NCBI RefSeq assembly: GCF_032399705.1
Contig: NZ_CP135922.1
Span: 6,572,001-6,636,000 of the forward strand
Length of the DNA: 64,000 nucleotides
Source of the DNA: Paenibacillus sp. BIC5C1
GTDB lineage: Bacteria > Bacillota > Bacilli > Paenibacillales > Paenibacillaceae
Direction of reading: 5' to 3'
Below are positions 9,242 through 18,901 of this stretch, one piece after another. The translations under genes and the position numbers were made by a program. The notes under the pieces were generated by a model. It had not been told where the DNA came from and ran no database searches. It saw only the letters and a list, made by a program, of their open reading frames with translations. Each line of letters opens with the position of its first letter. Position 1 is the stretch's first letter.

Positions 9242-9916
9242 TTGAATTATTCATTGACTTACGAGGTTCGGCTTCCTTCCAATTACAATACAGAACAACA
9301 ATACCCCGTCATTTTTGCCCTGCATGGCATGGGTTCAGATGAACAGGATATGCTTCGTTTACTGGAGCCTCTTCAGTCCGATTTTATTATCGTCGCCGTA
9401 CGTGGGCCCATTGTTCAGGGTAGCGGCTACGCCTATTTTCAAATAAAAAGCATTGGAAATCCCGTCCGTGAGTTGTTCGACGCCTCTGTTCAGGGACTGC
9501 AACAGCTAATGGTTGACCTGTCCGCCCAATATGCCATTGATCCCGCACGGCGTTACATCGCCGGGTTCAGTCAGGGAGCTATTATGGCGATGACGCTCTC
9601 GCTAATCATGGGAGATGCAATCAAGGGAATTGTGGCCATGAGTGGTTACATTCCGCAATTTGTGAAGGACGAATACAACATACAGCCCAACTCGGAGTTA
9701 TCTGTATTTATTTCGCATGGTGATCAGGATCATCTCTTCCCGCTGCAGCTTGGTGAAGATAACGCCAGCTTTTTCCGTGAACAGACCAATAACGTTACGT
9801 ACATTAGATATCACGGTGGACACCAAGTCACCCCCGACTTATATCAACAATTTCAACAATGGCTTCGGACGGATGCCAAGCTGACTGCCGAAGAACCGAA
9901 AGGACTGAATTCATAA
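9242..9916 (+). CDS. Alpha/beta-hydrolase, phospholipase/carboxylesterase family
   Basis: The start is taken as TTG 9242, because AGGTGGTGG (9229-9237) is a good ribosome binding site; a GTG at 9230 lies inside that site. The 224-residue hydrolase shows the nucleophile elbow GFSQG, the acid-bearing HGDQDHLFP and the His-bearing YHGGHQV, a complete catalytic triad. It belongs to the small cytosolic esterase group (YtpA/Est type), hydrolysing short acyl esters. The stop overlaps the start of the next gene (TAATG), so the two are coupled. Confidence 0.88.
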   Translation: MNYSLTYEVRLPSNYNTEQQYPVIFALHGMGSDEQDMLRLLEPLQSDFIIVAVRGPIVQGSGYAYFQIKSIGNPVRELFDASVQGLQQLMVDLSAQYAIDPARRYIAGFSQGAIMAMTLSLIMGDAIKGIVAMSGYIPQFVKDEYNIQPNSELSVFISHGDQDHLFPLQLGEDNASFFREQTNNVTYIRYHGGHQVTPDLYQQFQQWLRTDAKLTAEEPKGLNS

Positions 9917-10686
9917 TGATGCCATCCCTGTTTATCGCTCACGGTGCACCATCACTCGCACTGGAGGAAAATGCATACACTGAGTTTCTGCAAAAACTTG
10001 GACAGGAACTGCCGAAGCCCAAAGCGATCGTATTGTTCTCAGCTCACTGGGAATCCACAACTCAGTTGGTTTCTTCAGTAGCCAATTATGAGACCATCTA
10101 TGATTTTGGCGGCTTCCAGCCCGAGCTGTATCAGATCAAATATCCTGCCCAAGGGCATGAAGAGACAACCGCGGAGATTCAGCGCCTGTTCGCGAATGCT
10201 GGTATTCCGGTAGAAAGTGAATCCGTTCGTGGCCTGGACCACGGTGCGTGGGTCGTCCTTCGTCTGCTATATCCAAATGCGGATATTCCGGTGGTTGCAT
10301 TATCCGTGAATCGATATCTGTCCAATGAACAGCAATATCAGGTAGGCCAAGCGCTGGCTACATTGCGTGAGCAGGACGTTCTTGTGATTGGCAGTGGAGG
10401 AACGGTACACAACCTGCGTCAGTTAAACTGGGAAAGCGCAGGCGTTGATCCTTGGGCCATGGCGTTTGACAACTGGCTGCAAGACAAGCTGGTGAGCTGG
10501 GATACAGAGTCCCTCTTCGCCTATGACAAGCTGGCACCATCAGCTCAAGCAGCCGTGCCTACGCCAGAGCATTTTGTACCATTGCTGCTCGCCATGGGTG
10601 CGGGAGATCAGAACAAGCAGGCATCACTCCTGTTCAAAGCCTATCAGTATGGCAACCTGAGCCTGTCATGCTGGAAATTTGATTGA
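9916..10686 (+). CDS. Class III extradiol dioxygenase, LigB/YgiD (4,5-DOPA dioxygenase) family
   Basis: It starts at ATG 9916, overlapping the esterase stop by one base; AAAGGA lies about 12 bases upstream. The 256-residue protein carries the family's metal ligands in LFIAHGAPSLAL (His near residue 8), SAHWES (His near 44) and GLDHGAWVVL (His near 107), and the GSGGTVHNL stretch. Members cleave catechol-type rings with a single metal ion. Coupling to an esterase suggests processing of an aromatic ester, but this is inference. Confidence 0.88.
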   Translation: MMPSLFIAHGAPSLALEENAYTEFLQKLGQELPKPKAIVLFSAHWESTTQLVSSVANYETIYDFGGFQPELYQIKYPAQGHEETTAEIQRLFANAGIPVESESVRGLDHGAWVVLRLLYPNADIPVVALSVNRYLSNEQQYQVGQALATLREQDVLVIGSGGTVHNLRQLNWESAGVDPWAMAFDNWLQDKLVSWDTESLFAYDKLAPSAQAAVPTPEHFVPLLLAMGAGDQNKQASLLFKAYQYGNLSLSCWKFD

Positions 10687-10721
10687 TCCGTTGATATAAC
10701 ACCTTATATAAAAATAACCAG

Positions 10722-10749
10722 ACACTCGTGCGAGCTCGCACGGGTGTTT
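10722..10749 (+). terminator. Rho-independent terminator
   Basis: The 12 bp stem ACACTCGTGCGA / TCGCACGGGTGT with a GC turn is followed by TTTG. It lies 36 bases after the dioxygenase stop. Confidence 0.7.
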
Positions 10750-10885
10750 GTAGTGATATGACCTTTTTTGCATAATGCTGGGAGTTGTAAAGCAAGCTAT
10801 AATAACATTTAGTGGAAATGACCAAGCTGTAATTAAGGAATACTCTTTCTACACCTATCACATCTTTCTGGGAGGAACATTCGAA

Positions 10886-11887
10886 GTGGCTGAACAACAA
10901 AAGTCTGAGAGCTTAATGTCTCTCGTCAAAAAGGGGAACACATCCTCAGCCGTAGCTATGGCAGGAAATGCCGTACTTGCACTGTGCAAAGGAGGAGCCT
11001 TTCTATTCAGTGGCAGTGGCGCCATGTTCGCTTCGGCGATGCACTCTTTGGCCGATGCCATCAACCAAGGGTTTGTCTTTGTCGGGAGTGTGTTGTCTGA
11101 GAAAAAACCTACACGCCGCTTTCCGACCGGATTCGGACGGGTCATCAACATTTTCTGTATGATTGCCGTTATCGTTGTTACCATCATGGCGTATGAAACG
11201 ATACATGAAGGGATTCATCTGTTACTGCATCCGGCTGCTCATTCCGGTGGTATCTGGATTAACATCGGCGTGCTGGTGCTTAACATTGTGATCGATGGAG
11301 CCATTTTGATTAAAGCGATGAAAGAAATTCTACACGAAGCACGCGCGCCCAAAGCATCAGGCCTCGCCCTGTTCCCTGCTGCGATCAAAAATGTAGGACG
11401 CGCCGCACCGCCAACACGCCTTGTATTTTACGAAGATATTGTAGCGGTACTCGGTGCGACACTCGCACTGATCTCTGTCGTCGTCATTGCACTGACCAAT
11501 TTTGCATTGCTCGATGGAATCGTGACGACCATTATTGGATGCCTGATGATCGCTGTCGCTTTCCGTGTAGGTTATGACAATATGATCGGACTGATTGGTG
11601 TAGCGGCTCCACAGGATGTTGAGGATAAAGTATCCCAGACCATTCTGGCAGACTCTCATGTTGCAGATATCCAGATGATGCGCATTGTTCAGGAAGGTCG
11701 TTATTACCACGTAGAGGGTCTAATCGAACTGACCAAAGGCTTGAGCCTTGCCGATGCCGATGATATCAAGTTCCGTATCCAGGAAAAGTTAATGACAGAT
11801 CCGGACATCGCCGATGCGGCAATATCGATTATCGAAGATGATGGCGTGAACAGCTGGAGCAAGAAGCATTCTGATGTGGTGAAATAA
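10886..11887 (+). CDS. Cation diffusion facilitator (CDF) family transporter
   Basis: The start GTG 10886 follows GGGAGGA by nine bases. The 333-residue membrane protein has the CDF layout: about six transmembrane segments between residues 20 and 240, with the metal-site motif SAMHSLADAINQ in the second helix, then a C-terminal cytoplasmic domain (from about 255) that dimerises and binds metal. CDF proteins export Zn, Co, Mn or Fe in exchange for protons. The motif HSLAD..NQ, rather than the classic HxxxD pairs of ZitB, fits a subfamily of undefined metal preference. Confidence 0.88.
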   Translation: MAEQQKSESLMSLVKKGNTSSAVAMAGNAVLALCKGGAFLFSGSGAMFASAMHSLADAINQGFVFVGSVLSEKKPTRRFPTGFGRVINIFCMIAVIVVTIMAYETIHEGIHLLLHPAAHSGGIWINIGVLVLNIVIDGAILIKAMKEILHEARAPKASGLALFPAAIKNVGRAAPPTRLVFYEDIVAVLGATLALISVVVIALTNFALLDGIVTTIIGCLMIAVAFRVGYDNMIGLIGVAAPQDVEDKVSQTILADSHVADIQMMRIVQEGRYYHVEGLIELTKGLSLADADDIKFRIQEKLMTDPDIADAAISIIEDDGVNSWSKKHSDVVK

Positions 11888-11914
11888 AGGTATGCCCCCT
11901 TTTATAAAAGTTAA

Positions 11915-11947
11915 AAGAAGCCTACTCTTCGCGGAGTGGGCTTCTTC
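11915..11947. terminator. Bidirectional terminator after CDF gene
   Basis: The stem GAAGCCTACTC / GAGTGGGCTTC with a TTCGCG loop, flanked by A and T residues, lies between the CDF gene and the converging quinone-reductase gene. Confidence 0.65.
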
Positions 11948-12003
11948 ACATAGCAAAGCAACGTGACATAGCTAATATAACTACATGGCTACTAAAGGCT
12001 GGG

Positions 12004-12636
12004 CTAAACTTGTTGGTTGGGATTCTCTGACTGACCAGCATGGGGTTTAGTTCTGGCACTTTGCTTCATGCCCATCTCCATCAATTTATCCAGCCATTTC
12101 AGGCGGAACGCCTCAGTGGAGCCTTTGATTGGACTAATCTCGGTTATACGTACCGGGGAGACCCCGCAGAATTTGAGAATATTGGATTTCATGACCCGAT
12201 GCCCTGCATGTCTGTAAATGAATCGATTGTACCAGCGTGGTGTGTCCATAGTCACAATGATGTGGGCAGACCTTCCTTTCAGCAATTTGTCCCATAGGGG
12301 CGAGTCCTCCCGATCTTTCATCGCGAATCCGGGCAAAAATACCCGATCAATAAACCCTTTCAAAATTGCAGGCATCACGCCCCACCACGTCGGATATACA
12401 AACACCAGATGGTCCGCCCATCGGATCAATTCCTGAGCTCTCACCAAATCAGGTTCCAATTCCGTCCGCTGCCGGTACCCGTACTGAAGATTCGGATTAA
12501 ACTGAATATGGCTCAGGTCGATCAGCTCCACAGAACTGCCCGATTGTCGGGCTCCTTTTACATAGGCTTCTGTTAATGCTTTGCAGTAACTTTGCGGATC
12601 AGGATGACCGTTAATCACCAGAATATTAGATTTCAT
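12004..12636 (-). CDS. NAD(P)H quinone reductase, flavodoxin-fold (MdaB/KefF type)
   Basis: A 210-residue FMN/FAD-binding reductase. It opens with LVINGHPDPQSYCKAL, has the family motif YPTWWGVMPAILKGFIDRVF at about residues 81-100, and AGGAGG nine bases before the ATG. Such enzymes make two-electron reductions of quinones and nitro compounds and protect against electrophiles. A divergent AraC-type regulator begins 134 bases away and is the obvious candidate controller. Confidence 0.88.
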   Translation of the reverse strand: MKSNILVINGHPDPQSYCKALTEAYVKGARQSGSSVELIDLSHIQFNPNLQYGYRQRTELEPDLVRAQELIRWADHLVFVYPTWWGVMPAILKGFIDRVFLPGFAMKDREDSPLWDKLLKGRSAHIIVTMDTPRWYNRFIYRHAGHRVMKSNILKFCGVSPVRITEISPIKGSTEAFRLKWLDKLMEMGMKQSARTKPHAGQSENPNQQV

Positions 12637-12770
12637 ACATCTGTTCCTCCTGTATAATAATGTTCATGAAGGCCGAAGAAGCTGGCATATCACAAGCATA
12701 GAATGAACGCATACATAAACAAATGATCAACGACGCCGAAACATTGCTGATTCGCGCAAAAGGGGGTAGC

Positions 12771-13817
12771 ATGAACAACCATAATCACGGTGTGTCCATT
12801 TCCATGTTGTATCCAATTATGAAGACGCTGGTGAACAAAGGGTATGAATCTGAAGCGTTTTTCGAGTACGCAGGTTTAGATCCTGCTATCATGAAAAATC
12901 CGGAAGCACGTATTCCAGTTGAAGAGTTGGAACGGATTATGCAGGATGCTGCCAGATACTCGGATGATCTGTATTTTGGATTGAACCAGGGACAACTGCT
13001 GGACTTTGCGGACCTTGGCCTTCCCGGTTACGTCATGATGCATTCCAAGACGATTGGAGATGCACTCGCTGCATATCAACGATATAACATCATTTTATAT
13101 AGTGGATTTAATCTGGATTGGGAGGTATCCGGAACCGATTTGATCCTTCAATTGTCCTTGCAGCATTCGGAGAAGCAGATGTCCCGTCATTGTGTGGAAG
13201 ATATGGCTGTCTCCATGGTGTATTTAATCAACAAACTGGCGAATCGCCGGGTGGAGTTAAAGGAGGTGCGATTCGGTCACCAAGCCCCCGAGATTTCAAA
13301 CGATCTATCTCCTTATGTTGACATGTTCGGAATAAAGCCGAGATTCGGGGATACCCGTACGTTCCTGCGAATGCACAAGGATATTCTGAATCAGCCCGTA
13401 TTATATTCGGATGCAAGAATGCTGAAGGTCTTTGAAACCATGGCTCAGGAAAGCAAAGACGAGCTTCATTCGTCTCAACCGTTCTCCAGCAAAGTAAGCC
13501 GGTGGATGACTGATAGCCTTCCAACCTTCTTTCCCACATTACAACACACCGCAGAGCATCTGGGAGTGAGCATTCGCACACTTCAGAGCCGGTTGCGTGA
13601 AGAAGATACAACGTATCATGAGATATCCGTTCAGGTACGTAAGGAACTGGCCATGCGATATTTGCAGAAAGGTACCTATTCGGTAGGGGATATTGCCTAT
13701 GCCTTACATTTTTCGGAGCAAAGCGCCTTTCAGAATGCTTTCAAAAAGTGGACCGGACAGACGCCCGGGCAATACCGTTCGAGTCTCAAACAACCCATGC
13801 ATCCCGTGGTTGAATAA
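12771..13817 (+). CDS. AraC-family regulator with arabinose-binding-type (OruR/PocR-like) N-domain
   Basis: The start ATG 12771 follows AGGGGG by five bases. The 348-residue protein has a long N-terminal ligand domain of the Arabinose_bd type (about residues 10-200) and a C-terminal AraC helix-turn-helix pair (about 245-340), including AEHLGVSIRTLQSRLREE and DIAYALHFSEQSAFQNAFKKWTG. The gene diverges from the flavodoxin-fold reductase, so it probably activates or controls that gene in response to an electrophile or aromatic compound (inference). Confidence 0.88.
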   Translation: MNNHNHGVSISMLYPIMKTLVNKGYESEAFFEYAGLDPAIMKNPEARIPVEELERIMQDAARYSDDLYFGLNQGQLLDFADLGLPGYVMMHSKTIGDALAAYQRYNIILYSGFNLDWEVSGTDLILQLSLQHSEKQMSRHCVEDMAVSMVYLINKLANRRVELKEVRFGHQAPEISNDLSPYVDMFGIKPRFGDTRTFLRMHKDILNQPVLYSDARMLKVFETMAQESKDELHSSQPFSSKVSRWMTDSLPTFFPTLQHTAEHLGVSIRTLQSRLREEDTTYHEISVQVRKELAMRYLQKGTYSVGDIAYALHFSEQSAFQNAFKKWTGQTPGQYRSSLKQPMHPVVE

Positions 13818-13859
13818 TTCCGAACCCAATCCTTCTAACGGGAATATGGATTGCATGTT

Positions 13860-13890
13860 TTGAACCTAGACTTTAGTCTAGGTTCAGTTT
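13860..13890. terminator. Hairpin terminator after AraC-type gene
   Basis: A perfect 10 bp stem GAACCTAGAC / GTCTAGGTTC (13862-13885) with a TTTA loop is followed by AGTTT. It lies 45 bases after the AraC-type stop. Confidence 0.65.
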
Positions 13891-14002
13891 AACTCCAAAG
13901 ACCGAGGAACCCCTTTTGCGGTTCATGGTATGCTGTGAATAACGAGAAAACATACTCCATGACCGTTCGGGAATTGATCTTGTATTGAAAAGGAGAGATA
14001 TC

Positions 14003-14503
14003 ATGGCTAAACGTACCATTCTTGCGCCTGTGCTTATTTTGCTCGGCGTGTACCTGATTTTGAACCAGGGAGGTTCACTCGGTCCGGGTACAATCTTCGC
14101 CACGTTCTGGCCCACCCTCTTTGTGATTCCACTGGGGCTATTCTTCCACTGGCTCTACTTCTCCATGATTGGACGAGGGGTCGGATTGCTGGTTCCCGGG
14201 GGCATCTTGCTTACGGCAGGTATTGTCAGCCAGATCGCCATGCTCTTCGGTAACTGGAGCACCATGTGGCCTGGCTTTATTCTTGCGGTAGCCGTAGGTC
14301 TGTTTGAACTGTATTGGTTTGGTGGCCGTAACAAATGGTTGCTGATTCCGATCAACATTCTGACGGTGATCTCCTTGTTGTTCTTCTCCGTCATGTCGAT
14401 TGGCACGATGCTTAACAGTCTGTCCTTTGTCCAACCGTTCGTGGCGATTGTGCTGATAATGGGCGGGGCATGGATCATTGTGGGTCGCAAAAAGCGCATG
14501 TAA
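14003..14503 (+). CDS. Small multi-pass membrane protein, LiaF-like N-terminal type
   Basis: The start ATG 14003 follows AAGGAGAG by eight bases. The 166-residue protein has about five or six hydrophobic segments, with FWPTLFVIPLGLFF and STMWPGFILAVAVGLFEL resembling the FxP-type repeats of DUF5668/LiaF membrane domains. No soluble domain follows, so it is not a full LiaF. A role in envelope homeostasis is possible but not shown. A palindromic repeat element begins 10 bases after its stop. Confidence 0.75.
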   Translation: MAKRTILAPVLILLGVYLILNQGGSLGPGTIFATFWPTLFVIPLGLFFHWLYFSMIGRGVGLLVPGGILLTAGIVSQIAMLFGNWSTMWPGFILAVAVGLFELYWFGGRNKWLLIPINILTVISLLFFSVMSIGTMLNSLSFVQPFVAIVLIMGGAWIIVGRKKRM

Positions 14504-14513
14504 ATCTTATGTC

Positions 14514-14664
14514 GTTTACACTTGACCACTGCGGTGACAGAACAACTTCGGATCGCTGTTATCCCCAGATTTTTTTGAATCCCATCTAGAATGGGAAAAT
14601 CCGGGGATAAAGGCGCACGCTTCGCTTCCTTCGTTTGTTCTGTCTCCTCCGTTAACGTGTAAAC
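14514..14664. repeat. Palindromic repeat element, copy A (151 bp)
   Basis: The ends are inverted repeats GTTTACAC (14514-14521) and GTGTAAAC (14657-14664). Inside, further inverted pairs nest: GACAGAACAA with GTTTGTTCTGTC, TTATCCCC with GGGGATAA, and a central AATCCCAT/ATGGGA. The same core, GATCGCTGTTATCCCC and ACGCTTCGCTTC, recurs at 28.3 and 29.5 kb. No reading frame is evident. Confidence 0.9.
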
Positions 14665-14708
14665 AAGGATAAGACAACCTACCTGAGCTATTTGCTCTGA
14701 AGCAGGGT

Positions 14709-14767
14709 AAAAATATAGGGGTGCAGCTCGTCATTCAATTGAAATGACGAGCTGCACCCCTATTTAT
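14709..14767. terminator. Strong bidirectional terminator
   Basis: A near-perfect ~22 bp stem (TAGGGGTGCAGCTCGTCATT with its complement) is flanked by AAATA and TTTATT. It serves the converging membrane-protein gene and the potABCD operon. Confidence 0.85.
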
Positions 14768-14860
14768 TCTAACGAACTGTACATGCGCTTTTGGTGGTCA
14801 TTAACTCCCATTGGAGTTTTAGAGAATTAGAAAGACGCTGTACATCTCACTCGAATACCT

Positions 14861-15934
14861 TTATTTACTATGCATTTTAAATTCGAGGAACAAATCATTA
14901 TAATGCGAGAGCATTTTTTTGCCCAGATTATTGTACACTTCCAGCTTGCCCGTCAGCGTCTCATCTGGATAAAATCGCTCATCCTCCGAAATATCCTCTG
15001 GAAGCAACTTCAATGCCTCGGCATTCGGTGTAGAGTACCCGACATATTCAGCATTACGAGCCGCATGATCCGGGTCCAGCATGAAGTTGATAAACTGATG
15101 AGCGCCTTCAATATTACTCGCGGTCTTCGGAATAACCATGTTATCGAACCAAAGGTTCGAGCCTTCCTCAGGAACCACGTAATCCAGCTTGTCATTCTCA
15201 TCCATAATTTCTGACGCATCCCCGGACCATACGAGTCCGACCGCCGCTTCCTCATTTGCCAGCAGCATTTTGATCTCGTCTCCGACAATCGCTCTGACGT
15301 TAGGCGTGAGGGTGGACAGTTTCTTCAAAGCTTCCTGCAGATGGTCTTCATTCGTATCGTTCAACGAATACCCGAGGCTGTTCAGCCCCATGCCGATGAC
15401 TTCACGGGCACCGTCGAGCAGCAGGATTTGATTTTTCAAACGTGGGTCCCACAGGTCATTCCAGCTCTCGAACGTTAACCCATCAACCAGTTCAGGATTG
15501 TACACAATCCCCACTGTTCCCCAGAAGTAAGGGATGGAATACTTGTTGTCCTCATCGAAGGAAAGGTCCATAAACCGCGGATCGATGTTGCTCAGATTGG
15601 GCAGCTTGCTGTGATCCAGCGGAATGAGCAGATTTTCTTCTTTCATTTTGCTAATCGCATACTCGGAAGGAATCGCCACATCAAACGTCGTGCCGCCCTG
15701 TTCAATCTTGGTTAACATCGCTTCGTTCGAGTCAAACGTCTGGTAGATCACCTTGATGCCGGTCTCTTGCTCAAATTCCTTCAGCAAATCCGGGTCGATA
15801 TAATCGCCCCAGTTGTAAATCGTCAGCGTGTTGCCGCCGGAATATCCCTGACTCTTGTTCAGGTACGAAGCGAGAATCATCAAGGCAAAGGCAGCCACAA
15901 ATACAATTGCAAATGTCCGAACCAGTTGCTTCAT
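14861..15934 (-). CDS. potD: Spermidine/putrescine ABC transporter substrate-binding protein PotD
   Basis: A 357-residue periplasmic-type binding protein, exported by an uncleaved or non-lipoprotein N-terminal hydrophobic segment (residues 5-24; no lipobox Cys is seen). LTIYNWGDYIDPDLLKEFE is the PotD opening, and WGTVGIVYNPELV the conserved mid segment. It captures polyamines outside the membrane for PotBC. The start overlaps the potC stop (ATGA), making it the last gene of a potABCD operon. Confidence 0.93.
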   Translation of the reverse strand: MKQLVRTFAIVFVAAFALMILASYLNKSQGYSGGNTLTIYNWGDYIDPDLLKEFEQETGIKVIYQTFDSNEAMLTKIEQGGTTFDVAIPSEYAISKMKEENLLIPLDHSKLPNLSNIDPRFMDLSFDEDNKYSIPYFWGTVGIVYNPELVDGLTFESWNDLWDPRLKNQILLLDGAREVIGMGLNSLGYSLNDTNEDHLQEALKKLSTLTPNVRAIVGDEIKMLLANEEAAVGLVWSGDASEIMDENDKLDYVVPEEGSNLWFDNMVIPKTASNIEGAHQFINFMLDPDHAARNAEYVGYSTPNAEALKLLPEDISEDERFYPDETLTGKLEVYNNLGKKMLSHYNDLFLEFKMHSK

Positions 15935-16737
15935 GGACGCAGCCCCCTTCCCGCAGGCGTACGCGCGGCACGGCGGTTAATGAAGTAATATCCAACCACC
16001 AGCAGCACCGTCAGCAGGAACAGCAGTGTCGACAGCGCATTGATGGACAATGACACGCCCTGCCTTGCTCTTGAATAAATCTCCACCGAGAGTGTGGAGT
16101 ATCCGTTACCCGTGACAAAGAAGGTTACCGCAAAGTCATCCAGCGAGTACGTCAATGCCATGAAGAATCCGGCAAAAATACCCGGTTTAACGTATGGAAG
16201 CACGACACGAGTCAGGATCTGCCATGATCCAGCACCCAGATCGCGCGCCGCATCCATCAAGGTCGGACTCATCTCCTGAAGCTTGGGCAGTACCATAATT
16301 ACGACAATCGGCACGCTGAATGCGATATGAGACAACAGTACCGAAGTGAATCCAAGCTTGATGCCAATCATGGTGAAAAGAATCAGAAAGGACGCACCGA
16401 TGATGACATCCGGACTAACGATCAGCACGTTATTGAGTGACAGCAACGTATTCTTGGTCCGTTTGCGCCGCACATGATAGATCGCCAGTGCCCCTGCCAC
16501 ACCGAGCATCGTCGAGATCGCCGAGGACAGAAGCGCGATAATAAACGTATTCAGTACAATGATCAGCAGCCGGGTATCGGCAAATACTTCCCTGTACCAT
16601 TCCAATGTAAATCCTTCGAAGCCGCGCATATGCCCGCCACTGTTGAAGGAATAGAAGATCAGATACGCAATCGGTGCGTACAGTATGGCGAATACAACGG
16701 CCAGATAGACGTTAGACAGCTTTCCGTTTCTTCCCAT
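15931..16737 (-). CDS. potC: Spermidine/putrescine ABC transporter permease PotC
   Basis: A 268-residue inner permease with six transmembrane segments and the EAA-type loop (MDAARDLGAGSWQILTRVVLPYVKPGI, residues about 160-186) that docks on the ATPase. It begins within the end of potB, with AAGGAGG just upstream of ATG 16737, and its stop overlaps potD. It pairs with PotB to form the channel. Confidence 0.93.
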   Translation of the reverse strand: MGRNGKLSNVYLAVVFAILYAPIAYLIFYSFNSGGHMRGFEGFTLEWYREVFADTRLLIIVLNTFIIALLSSAISTMLGVAGALAIYHVRRKRTKNTLLSLNNVLIVSPDVIIGASFLILFTMIGIKLGFTSVLLSHIAFSVPIVVIMVLPKLQEMSPTLMDAARDLGAGSWQILTRVVLPYVKPGIFAGFFMALTYSLDDFAVTFFVTGNGYSTLSVEIYSRARQGVSLSINALSTLLFLLTVLLVVGYYFINRRAARTPAGRGLRP

Positions 16738-17545
16738 TACGCACCTCCTTCTTGCCTGATCCAGTCAGGAACATAATGATCGCCATCGCAATAATCAAAA
16801 AGACGGCAATGGTCGAACCCATCCCCCAGTCCTGGGTGACGAGAAAATGCTGCTCAATCGCTGTTCCCAGCGTAATTACCCGGTTCCCCGCAATAAGGCG
16901 GGTAATCATGAACAAGGATAGCGCTGGAATAAATACGGCCTGACAGCCGGATTTCACTCCGCTGAGCGTCAGCGGGAAGATAACCCGGCGGAACGTCAGC
17001 CATGACGATGCCCCAAGATCCCGAGCTGCATAGATCAGCGACGGATTCATCTCTTCCAACGCGTTAAAGATCGGCAGGATCATAAACGGAATGAAGATGT
17101 ACACCGAAACAAAGATAAAGCTAAAATCGGTGAACAGAATCTGTTGCGTGCCAATGCCCACCACTTCAAGCAGGGAATTGGTCAAGCCATACGTGCCGAA
17201 CAGGCCGATAAAGGCGTACGCTTTTAACAACAGATTGATCCAGCTTGGCAAAATAATAAGCAGCAGCCACAGCTGCTTGTGCTTCGTACGAGTCAGTAGA
17301 TACGCCGTCGGATACGACACTAATAGCGAGAACACCGTGATCAGAAATGCATACCAGAACGAGCTCAGGGTCATCTGCATGTACACAGGTGTAAAGAACC
17401 GTGCGTAGTTACCCAGCGTGAAATTGCCCTCCACATCGAAGAACGAGTAATACACCACCAGCAGAACCGGAGCAACTACAAACAACACCATCCATAATAC
17501 ATATGGAATCAGATACGCATTGCGTGTACTCGCCTTAGTCTGCAT
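16712..17545 (-). CDS. potB: Spermidine/putrescine ABC transporter permease PotB
   Basis: The start is placed at ATG 17545, overlapping the potA stop by 11 bases; the longer frame would run far into potA and lacks a membrane segment there. The 277-residue protein has six transmembrane segments and the EAA loop [20 protein letters not shown] (about residues 170-189). Overlaps with potA and potC indicate translational coupling in a single operon. Confidence 0.92.
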   Translation of the reverse strand: MQTKASTRNAYLIPYVLWMVLFVVAPVLLVVYYSFFDVEGNFTLGNYARFFTPVYMQMTLSSFWYAFLITVFSLLVSYPTAYLLTRTKHKQLWLLLIILPSWINLLLKAYAFIGLFGTYGLTNSLLEVVGIGTQQILFTDFSFIFVSVYIFIPFMILPIFNALEEMNPSLIYAARDLGASSWLTFRRVIFPLTLSGVKSGCQAVFIPALSLFMITRLIAGNRVITLGTAIEQHFLVTQDWGMGSTIAVFLIIAMAIIMFLTGSGKKEVRNGKKRKAV

Positions 17546-18644
17546 GAACGGCCTCTTGGTAGGCTTCCAGACGTTTATCGAACTCTTCTTCCGTCTCGTT
17601 AAAGCGCATGACGTGGATGGCTTCCGGGTCAAAATACAGTCCAATACGAGCGCCTACGACGGCTTTCTTCGTGGAATGCACCAGCCACTCATTGCCCGCA
17701 TCATCGTAGGTCGATATCTCGTAATGCACCCCACGGAACAGCTGGGAGTCCACCTTGACCTGCATCTTGCCCTGTTCCTCGGTTGTAATCTCCATATCCT
17801 CTGGACGAATCACAATCTCCACAGGCTCGTCCCGCTGCAAACCCTGATCGACACACTCGTACTCTGCGCCAGCGAATTCCACCACAAAGTCCTGCTTCAT
17901 TTTGCCGGATACAATGTTCGATTCACCAATAAAGTCCGCCACAAAACGGTTAATCGGCTCATCATAGATATCATTCGGCGTGCCGCTCTGTTGAATAACG
18001 CCGCCGTTCAGGACAAAGATCTCGTCCGACATCGCCAAGGCTTCTTCCTGATCATGCGTGACAAAAATAAACGTAATGCCTAGTCGCTGTTGCAGCTCGC
18101 GCAGTTCATACTGCATTTCGGTCCGAAGCTTCAGATCGAGCGCCGATAGCGGCTCGTCCAGCAGCAAAATTTCGGGTTCGTTCACAATCGCCCGCGCAAT
18201 CGCGACGCGCTGCCGTTGTCCGCCAGACATCTCGCCAATTTCACGGTTTTCATAACCGGAGAGATTGACGAACTTGAGTGCTTCCAGCACTTTGCCGCGA
18301 ATTTCAGCGGTTTTCATTTTTTTGATCCGCAAACCAAAAGCTACGTTCTCAAATACGTTCAAATGTGGAAATAACGCGTAATCCTGAAATACGGTATTCA
18401 CCTGCCGCTGGTGAGCCGGCACTTGGTTAATCAGTGCACCGTTAAAATAAATACTGCCCTGTGTCGGCTCCGCAAAGCCGGCGATCAGGCGCAATATCGT
18501 TGTTTTCCCGCAGCCTGACGGGCCGAGTAGCGTATAAAATTTACCCCGCTCAATCTCGAAGCTGACTTCCTTCAATACGGCTTCATCCTGATCGTATTGC
18601 TGGGTCACCCGGTCGAACCGGATAATCGGTTGTTGTTCTGACAT
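17535..18644 (-). CDS. potA: Spermidine/putrescine ABC transporter ATPase PotA
   Basis: A 369-residue ATPase that powers polyamine import. Walker A is GPSGCGKTT (about residue 38), the signature [14 protein letters not shown], Walker [12 protein letters not shown], followed by the switch His in THDQEEA. A C-terminal TOBE regulatory domain follows (about 285-350). AAAGGGGG lies upstream of ATG 18644. It is the first gene of potABCD; the HTH regulator that precedes potA in some Bacillaceae is absent here. Confidence 0.94.
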   Translation of the reverse strand: MSEQQPIIRFDRVTQQYDQDEAVLKEVSFEIERGKFYTLLGPSGCGKTTILRLIAGFAEPTQGSIYFNGALINQVPAHQRQVNTVFQDYALFPHLNVFENVAFGLRIKKMKTAEIRGKVLEALKFVNLSGYENREIGEMSGGQRQRVAIARAIVNEPEILLLDEPLSALDLKLRTEMQYELRELQQRLGITFIFVTHDQEEALAMSDEIFVLNGGVIQQSGTPNDIYDEPINRFVADFIGESNIVSGKMKQDFVVEFAGAEYECVDQGLQRDEPVEIVIRPEDMEITTEEQGKMQVKVDSQLFRGVHYEISTYDDAGNEWLVHSTKKAVVGARIGLYFDPEAIHVMRFNETEEEFDKRLEAYQEAVHAD

Positions 18645-18728
18645 GCTTCATTTCGCCCCCTTTAAACTTGAGGTATACCTTGAGCCTGTACACTTCTTTT
18701 CATGCATGCTTCATTACAAATCCCATCT

Positions 18729-18756
18729 ATTATATATGATTCAGCTATATCCGCAA
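18729..18756 (-). promoter_or_regulatory. Promoter for potABCD
   Basis: Read on the minus strand, TTGCGG (18756-18751) and TATAAT (18734-18729) are 16 bases apart and lie 85 bases upstream of potA. The -10 is perfect and the -35 is fair. Confidence 0.5.
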
Positions 18757-18901
18757 TGGTTTTGATGTAAACGCCATGTGTTATTTCTTCTTATTCTCAC
18801 AAATACAGCATACATTACGGGTATATGTCGATATCTACGCATCCAAGTAGAGCGATTTCATGAGGATTTCGGAATCAAGTCATGTGAAAGGAGTCCTGTT
18901 C